In this document: positions 5,231 to 11,801 of the stretch, piece by piece
How the letters are laid out: every line of letters starts with the position of its first letter
Position numbering within the stretch: the stretch's first letter is position 1
NCBI GenBank assembly: GCA_005878515.1
Contig: VBLZ01000055.1
Span: 1-12,054, forward strand
Length of the DNA: 12,054 nt
Reading direction: 5' to 3'
Origin: Methanobacteriota archaeon
GTDB lineage: Archaea > Thermoplasmatota > Thermoplasmata > RBG-16-68-12
Notes under the pieces: model-generated
What the model was told of the DNA's origin: nothing
What the model saw: the letters and a program-made list of their open reading frames with translations, nothing else
Database searches by the model: none
Made by a program: the position numbers and the translations under genes

Positions 5231-7999
5231 TCATCCTCCACGGAGTTTCAGGACCTTGGCGAGGTTGATGTGGGCTGTGCGCACCGAGACGAGCAACGCC
5301 GCCAGGAGCATCGCGGCGGGCGCGCCGAGCACGAGGAGGAGCGCGGTCCACGGGAACACGAAGAAATACGGGACCGGCGACGTCGGGACCCCGGCAGGTC
5401 CCGTCGCGAGCCAGTTGGTCGCGAAGAACGCGGTGCCCAGCCCCACCCCCACTCCGATCGTGAGTCCGACGAGAATGATGACGAACGCCTCTCCGACGAG
5501 GAGCTCCGCGGTCTGCCATCCGCTTGAACCGCGCGCGATGATCCCCGCGAATTCGACGTCCCGCTCGAGGCTCGCGGCGTACAGGATCAGGCCCACGCCG
5601 GCCGTGAGAATGAGAACGATGAAGGCGATCTCCATCCCGATGAATCCGGAGAGTGCACGGACGAACGGGCTTGCGTTGGCCAGTTCGATGGTCTCGGCGG
5701 TTACGTCCACGGAACTGACGCCATCCTCCGCGGCGACCGAGGACTTGACGGTTCTCCAGTCGGCCCCCGGTGCGAGATCGAGCAGATAGCGGCCGACGCT
5801 TCCAAAATTCTGCACGGAAGGATCCAAGAAGCGCTGCATGGTCGCGACGCTCGCGTAGATTACGGATTGATACGGGCCGAAGCCGATGTAGGGCGCGGAG
5901 GTGGAGACGCCGGGGAGGAGCGAGACCACCCCACCGATCGTCACGTTCTCCTGGATTGTCCCACGGTAGGTACCATTCGTCGGCCAGGTCAGGGTTGCGA
6001 ATAGCGGAATCCGGTCCCCGATCTCGAGGGCGGCTTGGTCGAAGAAGTAGCGGGTGACAAGGACCTGTCCGGTCTGCGCGAGGACGTCGTGACCGTGCGC
6101 CGCATTGCCGTCGGCGAAGTACCATCCTTCCGGCTGCGCCACCGCGAAGTAAGAATCCGGGTCAAGGGCATATGCGACCGCGCCGTACGATACCTGGATC
6201 GCAATCGACCGGATCGTCGTCACGCCGGCGACGCCGGGGACACCGGTCAGGTTCGTGCTGATATCCTTCTCCCCGCCGAGGGGCGTCACGGCCATGTCCG
6301 CGCCAATCGACGCGCGGATCTCGCGCTCCAGATGCGCCTCGTTCGTCGCGATAATCGAGAGAGTGAAGACGCCGAACGCGAGGCCGAGGGCGATGATGAT
6401 CGCGACGTTCGCCGAGCGCCGCGGATTTCGCATCAGGTTGCGGCGAATGACATAGTACAACTCCTTCGTGAACGGCTTCGCCGCGTGCGAGAACCAGTCG
6501 TAGATCTTCCCGCTCGATCTCGTCAGGAGCCGCGTGAGCCCGACGATGAGGAGCAGCGGGACGAACGGCAGGAGGAGGAACGGGACGAACCCCAGGAGGA
6601 ACGTCCAGATGTCGGACGGCGTCGTGCCGCGCCACCACACGAGAAGGTAATCGAGGACGCCAATCGTGACGAGCACGATGTCCGTCCGAGGGTTGTATTG
6701 GATCTTCGTCTCCCCGGGTGCGTAATAACGGAGCGTCTCGATGATCGGGAGGCTCGCGGTCCGCTTTGCGGATCGGTACGCGACCGCACCCATCAGAGTG
6801 ACGGCGAGGACGGCGACCGCGACGACGGTGTTCGCGGTGAGGTTGAACGCATCATATGGCGTCGACGTCGCGGATGGAGCGACGACATCGAGGAGGAAGC
6901 GACTCAGCCCAACCCCTAAAGCGAGGCCGATCGCCGCCGCGAGGACACCTCCAATGATCGCCTCCAGTATCAGGAGGCCGATGAGCTGTCGACGGCGCGC
7001 TCCCCGGGTCTTCAAGACCGCAAGTTCCCGCCGCCGTTCCGCGTGGCTCAAATCCACTCCCACGGCGCCGAGATACACGCCGAGGAGGACGACGGGCATC
7101 GAGAGGAGGAGGTACTCGATCCGTTCGCCCGTGATCGTAGAGGTGAATTGATCGAGGCGCTGCCCGACGTTGTTGCTCACATACCCGTTGGGACCGATGA
7201 GCTGCTGGAGGCGTCGTTCAATTCGCAACAAGTTCCGCTGAGTCGCTTCAAGATCGTACGGATTCACATAGTGGGCGCGGTCAATCCAGACCTCGCCGCT
7301 GATTTGGTACCCGTTCGAGTCCGATTGGTTCAGCTGCGTGAGGAGCCAGTTCACGTCTCGAAGCTGGATGATGGCGTACGAGGGATATGGAACGCAGAAC
7401 GTGGCGTTCGTCATGTAGAAACAGTCTTGGCCACCGAACCCGGTCGGCGGCAGGACGACGAGCGCGGCAACCGTCAGGTTCGCTTGGATCTGGCTACTCT
7501 CGTTGATTTGGTTAACCGCGCGGACCCGGTCACCAAGGCCGACGTGAATCGCGTCCGCGTAGCCCTTCGTGAGGGCTACGGACTCGGGAGGCAGGTCGAG
7601 GGATGGATTCGTCGTCGCACCTTTCAAGAAGAAGGGTGCGTGTGCCGGGTCGATTGCGGACATCTCAATCCCGAAGGAGACACCGGGGAAACCGGTCTCG
7701 TTTACGATCGAGTTGACCGGCAGGTTCCGGTACAAGGCGGCATCCACGACCCCGGCCAAATCCAGGATTGACGTCTCGGCGGACGTAAAGTTGAAATTCG
7801 GGTCCATCGAGTACATATAGAGGCTGAAGTCGCCCGGGATCCCCGCGAGGGTCGCGTCGAGCGTGGCTCTCGCCGAGGAGTCGATCGCGATGAATGTGCC
7901 CGCGACGAACGTGACGGCGAGGAGGACGCCGAGGATCGCTGAGACGGTTCGCCGGCGATTCCGGAGCACATCTGACACGGCGTAGGGCAAGAGGCCCAA
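5231..7999 (-). CDS. FtsX-like/MacB-type ABC transporter permease with two large outer domains
   Basis: This 922-residue permease is a tandem of two FtsX-type units. The plan is: helix (20-39), outer domain 1 (about 40-290), FtsX core 1 (helices about 293-313, 341-363, 391-408), two linker helices (about 440-456, 464-489), helix (529-550), outer domain 2 (about 552-785) and FtsX core 2 (helices about 788-808, 835-860, 880-903). This makes ten helices, so one chain could supply both halves of the transporter. The sequence after the second helix of core 1 (ERRRELAVLKTRGARRRQL) is the usual FtsX coupling stretch. Outer domain 1 has a close cysteine pair (193, 202). The TTG start is well supported by GGAGGG six bases upstream (8005-8010) and by a TATA-like box. 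MacB-type proteins couple ATP use to movement of outer domains; the substrate here is unknown. Confidence 0.93.
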   Translation of the reverse strand: MGLLPYAVSDVLRNRRRTVSAILGVLLAVTFVAGTFIAIDSSARATLDATLAGIPGDFSLYMYSMDPNFNFTSAETSILDLAGVVDAALYRNLPVNSIVNETGFPGVSFGIEMSAIDPAHAPFFLKGATTNPSLDLPPESVALTKGYADAIHVGLGDRVRAVNQINESSQIQANLTVAALVVLPPTGFGGQDCFYMTNATFCVPYPSYAIIQLRDVNWLLTQLNQSDSNGYQISGEVWIDRAHYVNPYDLEATQRNLLRIERRLQQLIGPNGYVSNNVGQRLDQFTSTITGERIEYLLLSMPVVLLGVYLGAVGVDLSHAERRRELAVLKTRGARRRQLIGLLILEAIIGGVLAAAIGLALGVGLSRFLLDVVAPSATSTPYDAFNLTANTVVAVAVLAVTLMGAVAYRSAKRTASLPIIETLRYYAPGETKIQYNPRTDIVLVTIGVLDYLLVWWRGTTPSDIWTFLLGFVPFLLLPFVPLLLIVGLTRLLTRSSGKIYDWFSHAAKPFTKELYYVIRRNLMRNPRRSANVAIIIALGLAFGVFTLSIIATNEAHLEREIRASIGADMAVTPLGGEKDISTNLTGVPGVAGVTTIRSIAIQVSYGAVAYALDPDSYFAVAQPEGWYFADGNAAHGHDVLAQTGQVLVTRYFFDQAALEIGDRIPLFATLTWPTNGTYRGTIQENVTIGGVVSLLPGVSTSAPYIGFGPYQSVIYASVATMQRFLDPSVQNFGSVGRYLLDLAPGADWRTVKSSVAAEDGVSSVDVTAETIELANASPFVRALSGFIGMEIAFIVLILTAGVGLILYAASLERDVEFAGIIARGSSGWQTAELLVGEAFVIILVGLTIGVGVGLGTAFFATNWLATGPAGVPTSPVPYFFVFPWTALLLVLGAPAAMLLAALLVSVRTAHINLAKVLKLRGG

Positions 8000-8004
8000 C
8001 GATT

Positions 8005-8010
8005 CCCTCC
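8005..8010 (-). promoter_or_regulatory. Ribosome binding site for the TTG start of the permease
   Basis: On the minus strand GGAGGG is followed by six bases and then TTG at 7999. This is what justifies a TTG start, since no ATG or GTG upstream is better placed. Confidence 0.65.
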
Positions 8011-8033
8011 AGTCGAGCCCTAGAACCGGGTGA

Positions 8034-8042
8034 GCATATAAG
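8034..8042 (-). promoter_or_regulatory. TATA-like box for the permease-ATPase operon
   Basis: On the minus strand the sequence CTTATATGC is centred about 38 bases before the TTG at 7999. Transcription would begin near 8010-8013, leaving a very short leader that just includes the GGAGGG site. Confidence 0.55.
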
Positions 8043-8136
8043 GTGCTTGGGAATCGGTTCGGTCTCTTCCGTCTGCTCGGGGCGCCGATTCTATCGTGGA
8101 ACTCCCGCCAGACGATTCTCGGGCCGTTAGAACACC

Positions 8137-8190
8137 CTTAACGGAATATTCCTGTTGAGATTAAACCTCGAACAGAATATTACTACCAAA
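8137..8190. promoter_or_regulatory. AT-rich divergent control region with palindrome and 31-bp-spaced repeat
   Basis: This AT-rich block contains the perfect 10-bp palindrome GGAATATTCC (8143-8152). It also contains a repeated 11-mer: AACGGAATATT at 8140-8150 and AACAGAATATT at 8171-8181, 10 of 11 bases the same and offset by 31 bp. The second copy sits about 30 bases before GTG 8210 and may act as its TATA box. TTAAAC at 8161-8166 is another possible box. The first copy could be an operator. No binding protein is known. Confidence 0.4.
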
Positions 8191-8209
8191 TCAGCAGTAG
8201 GTTTCTCGA

Positions 8210-8488
8210 GTGGCGCAATCCGAGTCCCTGAAGGCCCACTGCGTGGACGATGACTCGTGGCGGAGAGAGCTCTGCCCCGAGTGCGGAGCGAGACTCCTCG
8301 GCTTCCCGGCGTGGAAGTTGCACGGTTCCCGTCACGGATGGGGATCCGATTGGTTCTCGGCCCGCGTGCGAGCCGGGCGGCCGGGCGAGATCATCCGGGT
8401 CAATCCAGACGTTTTGGGGAGAGAGTCGATTTCCTTGGTCGTCGATACGGTCGAGGACGCGACTTGGAAGTCGGGTATTCCCGCCTGA
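8210..8488 (+). CDS. Small protein with one CxxC motif (possible zinc-binding)
   Basis: A 92-residue product read from GTG 8210. It has CPEC at residues 22-25 followed by a glycine/leucine stretch (GARLLGFPAWKLHGSRHGW), which looks like one half of a zinc ribbon. Cys11, His38 and His42 could complete a metal site, but no second CxxC is present. The last 40 residues have a beta-rich look (EIIRVNPDVL, SISLVVDTV). There is no ribosome site, but a GAATATT box lies about 30 bases upstream, consistent with a leaderless mRNA. Third codon positions are GC-rich in this frame. Several other frames are open over the same bases, including one on the minus strand, so confidence is moderate. I do not recognise a family. 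It is divergent from the ABC exporter operon and might be co-regulated with it. Confidence 0.5.
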   Translation: MAQSESLKAHCVDDDSWRRELCPECGARLLGFPAWKLHGSRHGWGSDWFSARVRAGRPGEIIRVNPDVLGRESISLVVDTVEDATWKSGIPA

Positions 8489-8610
8489 TCTGAGCAGATT
8501 GTCGAGCGACAGACGAGTTGGGGAGCCGATGCGTCCGGCATGCATCCGCCTTTGACCCCGATGGCCGCGGCCCGGCTGTTGGACTGAAACTGGCATTCCG
8601 GCGCCCACGG

Positions 8611-8657
8611 TATACTATCCTTCCCTGGCGCATTCAAATACTATACTAAGTATAGGC
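8611..8657 (+). promoter_or_regulatory. Palindromic promoter of the SRPBCC gene with a motif repeated 31 bp apart
   Basis: CTATACTAAGTATAG at 8641-8655 is a near-perfect palindrome (seven-base arms around one centre base) and contains the likely TATA box. Its core TATACTA (8642-8648) also occurs at 8611-8617, exactly 31 bp upstream. The start codon is at 8694, so the leader would be about 20-25 bases and would hold the ribosome site. A palindrome on the TATA box is a common place for an archaeal repressor to bind, but the binding protein is unknown. Confidence 0.5.
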
Positions 8658-8681
8658 ACCCCGGGATGCCGTCTGCGTCCC

Positions 8682-8687
8682 GGAGGA
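8682..8687 (+). promoter_or_regulatory. Ribosome binding site of the SRPBCC gene
   Basis: GGAGGA lies six bases before ATG 8694. It fixes this start over a longer reading in another frame. Confidence 0.7.
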
Positions 8688-8693
8688 AAACGA

Positions 8694-9107
8694 ATGGTAT
8701 ACGTACGCGACGACGGCGTGTTCGACGCCTCAATCGAGAAGATTTGGAAGTATATCCAGGATCCCGAGAGCCACCAGCACGAGTCGATCCTGAGCCAGAA
8801 GGTCCTGGAGCAGAAAGGCAACACGATGAAGATCCGGGCCGAGATCGCCGGCCCGAAGGGCAAGGCCGAAGAGATCTGGCAGATGCGGATGGACCCGCCA
8901 TTCGGGTTCGAGCTCCAGGTCTTGGAGGGGCCGACGAAGGGCACGAAGCAGAGCCATACCTACGTGCCGATGGGCAACAAGACGAAGGTCATCGTCGCCG
9001 GGGACTTCCATCTCCAAGGCGCGAGCGACGAGGACACCCGGAAGGGCGCCCTCGCGTACTTCGAGCAGGTTTTCAACGAGGATAGCGCGGCCCTGAAGGA
9101 CTTCTAG
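8694..9107 (+). CDS. SRPBCC/START-like ligand-binding protein
   Basis: A 137-residue soluble protein, about the usual length of a one-domain SRPBCC (START/polyketide-cyclase-like) fold. The N-terminus pairs a first strand (YVRDDGVFDA) with a helix (SIEKIWKYIQDP), the classic SRPBCC opening where the phrase 'as-IekvWkyI' follows strand 1. Alternating strands follow (TMKIRAEI, FGFELQVLEGP, SHTYVPMG, TKVIVAGDFH), and a long C-terminal helix (about 115-130, TRKGALAYFEQVF) closes the pocket. Such proteins bind hydrophobic ligands or act as cyclases or hydrolases; the ligand is not predictable. There is no signal peptide, so it is cytoplasmic. The gene has its own palindromic promoter and strong ribosome site, with no close partner: a 368-bp gap follows before phoU, which runs the opposite way. 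Confidence 0.82.
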   Translation: MVYVRDDGVFDASIEKIWKYIQDPESHQHESILSQKVLEQKGNTMKIRAEIAGPKGKAEEIWQMRMDPPFGFELQVLEGPTKGTKQSHTYVPMGNKTKVIVAGDFHLQGASDEDTRKGALAYFEQVFNEDSAALKDF

Positions 9108-9475
9108 GACGAACCGCGCCCCTGCGCACCGCCCATGGCCGGCTCGAGCATGGCCACCATGTCTCCGTGGTCCCCTCCGCCGCGAAGTCCATGGGCGACT
9201 TTCCGGTTTCGGGATGGAAAATGGGTGCAAGAAGCGGTTAGTCGAGATGACGATCCGCCTCCTGGCGCAGAACGCTCTTCGTCACTTCAGCGCGAATTCC
9301 GCCTGGTGGGTTTCTTCTTGTGAGTCGCGATCGAGCTTTCACAGGTCCAAGTCACGATCGACGACCTCTTCGCGTGTTTCTCTCATCGGCGCGGAGAGGG
9401 ACAGGGTCTCGAATGAACCTGACCGACGAGGTCTCGGGTGGCGTCCGGGGTCTATAGAGGCGCGGCGTGGACGAC
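9108..9475. other. Gene-free spacer between convergent genes
   Basis: I find no convincing gene in these 368 bases. Short open frames (for example from 9135 or 9214) give arginine- and serine-rich products without recognisable features, and one runs into phoU antisense. There is a direct repeat CATGGCC (9134-9140 and 9149-9155) and a small hairpin ACCATG-TCTC-CGTGGT at 9156-9171 not followed by a T-run. A T-rich tract TTTCTTCTTG at 9311-9320 could end plus-strand transcripts. The block TCTATAGA near 9450 is a self-complementary AT-rich block of unknown meaning. No tRNA-like T-loop pattern was found. Confidence 0.5.
9311..9320 (+). terminator. T-rich tract, possible terminator after the SRPBCC gene
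   Basis: TTTCTTCTTG is the most T-rich plus-strand tract between the SRPBCC stop and phoU. Archaeal RNA polymerase can stop at such tracts without a hairpin. It is 200 bases past the stop and is interrupted by C, so this is weak. Confidence 0.25.
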
Positions 9476-10180
9476 TCACTTGGGGTTTCGCTTCGCCCGG
9501 TCGGCCGCTCGTTCCCGCGGGAGCCAATCTCCCGTGACCATGTAGACGACGCGCATGCCGATGTTCACCGCATGATCCGCGATCCGTTCGAGGTACCGGT
9601 TCACCAGGATGTACCTCGCGCCCGTTTCGATCTTCAAGCTTCCCTCCGTCATACGACGAACAAGCTCGTTGAAGTTTTCGTCGTGCATCCGGTCCACGGC
9701 GTCGTCGACGTGCATGATGTCGCGGACCGATTCCGCGTCGTGCTTCACGAAGGCGTCGATCGCGGTGTCGACCATCTGGATCGTCCGGTCCGCCATCTCG
9801 CGGATCCGCGTGAGCTCCGGTTCCGTCCCGCGCGTGGAAGGACTGAATTGGAGTGTGAGCTCCCCGAGATCCTTTGCATATCGTCCGATCCGGTCCAGGT
9901 CCGTCGTGATCTTCAGAGACGTCGTGATGGTCCGGAGGTCCCGTGCGACCGGGGCGTGGAGGGCGATGAGGTCGACGCAGGTGTGCTCGATCTCGAGCTG
10001 GAGCCCGTAGACCTCCTGGTCGATCGTGAAGACTTCTCGCGCGACTTCGCCGTCCAAACGGGTCAGCGAGTCGATGGCCTTGCGGATCGCGAGTTCGCTG
10101 AGCTCCGCGAGCGTGACCATGTTCTCGTTCAGCTTCTGGAGCCCCTTTTGCAGCGCTTTTCGTTCTGCGGCCTGCGGCAC
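9476..10180 (-). CDS. phoU: PhoU phosphate-signalling regulator
   Basis: A 234-residue, all-helical protein of the PhoU family, two three-helix bundles in tandem. PhoU proteins bind metal and damp phosphate uptake through PstB and, in bacteria, signalling kinases. The second metal motif is clear at residues 197-207 (YLERIADHAVNIG). The first repeat (94-104, DLDRIGRYAKD) has Arg and Asp where bacterial PhoU often has Asp and Asn in the D-x3-N part of ERIGDxxxN, so its metal site may differ. The GTG start shares its G with the pstB stop (TAGTG), and GGGAGGT lies seven bases ahead (10188-10194), so it is translated with pstB. It is the last gene of the pst operon. No PhoR-like kinase is seen in the window. 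Confidence 0.93.
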   Translation of the reverse strand: MPQAAERKALQKGLQKLNENMVTLAELSELAIRKAIDSLTRLDGEVAREVFTIDQEVYGLQLEIEHTCVDLIALHAPVARDLRTITTSLKITTDLDRIGRYAKDLGELTLQFSPSTRGTEPELTRIREMADRTIQMVDTAIDAFVKHDAESVRDIMHVDDAVDRMHDENFNELVRRMTEGSLKIETGARYILVNRYLERIADHAVNIGMRVVYMVTGDWLPRERAADRAKRNPK

Positions 10181-10941
10181 TATCCGAACCTCCCGGTGAT
10201 GTAACTTTCCGTCAACGTCTCTTTGGGTCGCTCGAAGAGCTCGCGCGTCGCGCCGACCTCGATGACATGACCCAAGTACATGAAGGCGGTCGTCTCCGCG
10301 ACACGGGCGGCCTGCTGCATGTTGTGCGTCACGATGACCACGGTATAGTCCTTTTTCAGGTCAAAGATAAGGTCCTCGATCTTCGCGGTTGCGATCGGAT
10401 CGAGGGCGGAGCACGGCTCGTCCATGAGGACGACCTCCGGCTTGACCGCGAGGGCGCGCGCAATGCAGAGGCGTTGCTGTTGGCCGCCCGAGAGACTCGC
10501 GCCGCTCTTGTCGAGCGAGTCCTTGACCTCGTCCCAGAGGGCGGCCTGCTTCAGGCTGGCCAGCACGGCGGCGTCCAGCTTGTCCCGGTCTCTTTCCCCG
10601 TTCAGTCGCAGCCCGGCCGCCACGTTGTCGTAGATGGACATCGTCGGAAAGGGGTTCGGTTTCTGGAACACCATTCCGATCCGCCGGCGCACGCTCACCG
10701 CGGGGAGTTCGTAAATGTCGTCTTGGTCCAGGTGGACCTTTCCTTCGACTCTCGCTTTGGGAATCGTCTCGTGCATTCGATTCAGGCAACGGATCAGGGT
10801 GGACTTGCCACAGCCGGACGGCCCGATGATTCCGCTGACCGCGTGTTCCTCCAGTTCCAGGTTGATGTCTTCGATGGCGAGTTTCGTTCCGTACCACGCG
10901 GACAACTTCTCGACGCGGATCTTGGCGGCCAGGATCGTCAC
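10180..10941 (-). CDS. pstB: Phosphate ABC transporter ATPase PstB
   Basis: The 253-residue ATPase of the high-affinity phosphate importer, acting on the inner face of the membrane with PstC/PstA. Motifs are Walker A GPSGCGKST (40-48), Q-loop Gln93 in VFQKPNPFP (a PstB hallmark), signature LSGGQQQR (150-157), Walker B VLMDEP (171-176), CSALDP and switch His206 in VTHNMQQAARV, another PstB hallmark. The frame is open to 11028, but that overlaps pstA by 90 bases. GTG 10941 gives the normal PstB length and makes a four-base GTGA overlap with the pstA stop. Its own ribosome site is weak, so translation probably depends on ribosomes finishing pstA. The family assignment is very secure. Confidence 0.97.
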   Translation of the reverse strand: MTILAAKIRVEKLSAWYGTKLAIEDINLELEEHAVSGIIGPSGCGKSTLIRCLNRMHETIPKARVEGKVHLDQDDIYELPAVSVRRRIGMVFQKPNPFPTMSIYDNVAAGLRLNGERDRDKLDAAVLASLKQAALWDEVKDSLDKSGASLSGGQQQRLCIARALAVKPEVVLMDEPCSALDPIATAKIEDLIFDLKKDYTVVIVTHNMQQAARVAETTAFMYLGHVIEVGATRELFERPKETLTESYITGRFG

Positions 10942-11801
10942 CTTTTGACCGAACGAAGTCGAATGACCGCACGGGAAGCGATGCTGATTCCGAGCATCAT
11001 GACGACCAGAATGAGCGAAGCACCCCACGCGGCTCGGTTGTCGGCGAGGGACGGCGAAATGGCGAACCGGAAGACGCGGAGCGGCAGGGCGTCGATGGGC
11101 TGGTCCAAACCCGTAAAGAAGTCGGGCGAGGCGAACGCGGTCATGATAAGCGGTGCGGTCTCGCCGCCGACCCGCGCGATTCCCAGGAGACCTCCCGTGA
11201 CCAACGCGCTGGCGCAGGACGGTAGCACGACCCGGAGGATGACCTTGTAACGAGGGATTCCCAGGGCCAGGGCCGCTTCACGGGTGGACGTTGTCACGAG
11301 TCGCAAGGCCTCCTCGGACGTCCGGGCGACGAACGGGATCATGATGGTCGACAAGGCGATGACGGCCGTGATCGTGCTGAAGACGAGACGCCTCGATACA
11401 ATGCCCGCGACTCCAAGTTCCAATACGAAAGAATACGCGAAGATTCCGACAACGATCGACGGAATCTGGGTCATGACGTCGACGAAGAATCGGACCGCCC
11501 CGCCGATTCGGTTTCGCCCGAACTCGGCGAGGTAGATTCCCGTGAGCATGCCGACCGGGAGGGCGACCAAGCCGGTGAGTCCGATCAGGACCAGCGTTCC
11601 TTGGATCGAATTCGCGATGCCTCCGCTGCCGGCGGGGAGCGTCAGGAAACTCGGCGTGATGGCCGCCGCTCCTCGGACCGAGGCCTCGAAGAGGATGCTC
11701 CCTAAGGGAAGGATGGCGATTCCCACGCACGCCAACGCCGCGGCACTCATGGCGACGTCGAACCACCGTCGCCGGGTGTCTCGATCGAATCGAAACGTCA
11801 C
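10938..11801 (-). CDS. pstA: Phosphate ABC transporter permease PstA
   Basis: A 287-residue permease with about six membrane helices. It has the PstA pattern: a basic N-terminus, the first helix (about 16-38), an outer loop, GGIANSIQGT (60-69) before the next helix, and IPSIVVGIF (113-121). The EAA coupling loop contacts PstB at residues 174-194 (REAALALGIPRYKVILRVVLP, trimmed key residues Glu175, Gly181 and Pro194). ARVGGETAPLI (209-219) is a further PstA hallmark. The GTG start overlaps the pstC stop by four bases (GTGA). GGGGAGGG lies six bases upstream (11808-11815). The length is normal and nothing appears broken. Confidence 0.96.
   Translation of the reverse strand: MTFRFDRDTRRRWFDVAMSAAALACVGIAILPLGSILFEASVRGAAAITPSFLTLPAGSGGIANSIQGTLVLIGLTGLVALPVGMLTGIYLAEFGRNRIGGAVRFFVDVMTQIPSIVVGIFAYSFVLELGVAGIVSRRLVFSTITAVIALSTIMIPFVARTSEEALRLVTTSTREAALALGIPRYKVILRVVLPSCASALVTGGLLGIARVGGETAPLIMTAFASPDFFTGLDQPIDALPLRVFRFAISPSLADNRAAWGASLILVVMMLGISIASRAVIRLRSVKR

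Noticed and set aside
6035..7771. Long plus-strand frames opposite the permease (6035-6919 and 7043-7771)
   Set aside because: The minus strand holds an intact ten-helix permease with good motifs; the plus products are low-complexity charged sequences.
9108..9475. tRNA or other structured RNA in the spacer
   Set aside because: No GGTTCGAATCC-like T-arm or paired acceptor ends on either strand; only short hairpins are present.
9214..9537. Possible gene of 107 residues in the spacer before phoU
   Set aside because: It runs into phoU antisense, is Arg/Ser-rich, and has no ribosome site or TATA box at a sensible distance.
10942..11028. Longer PstB starting at 11028
   Set aside because: It would overlap pstA by 90 bases; GTG 10941 gives the normal PstB length and a usual GTGA overlap.
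10267..11250. A 327-residue plus-strand frame opposite pstB and pstA
   Set aside because: Antisense of two secure genes, with no motif of its own.
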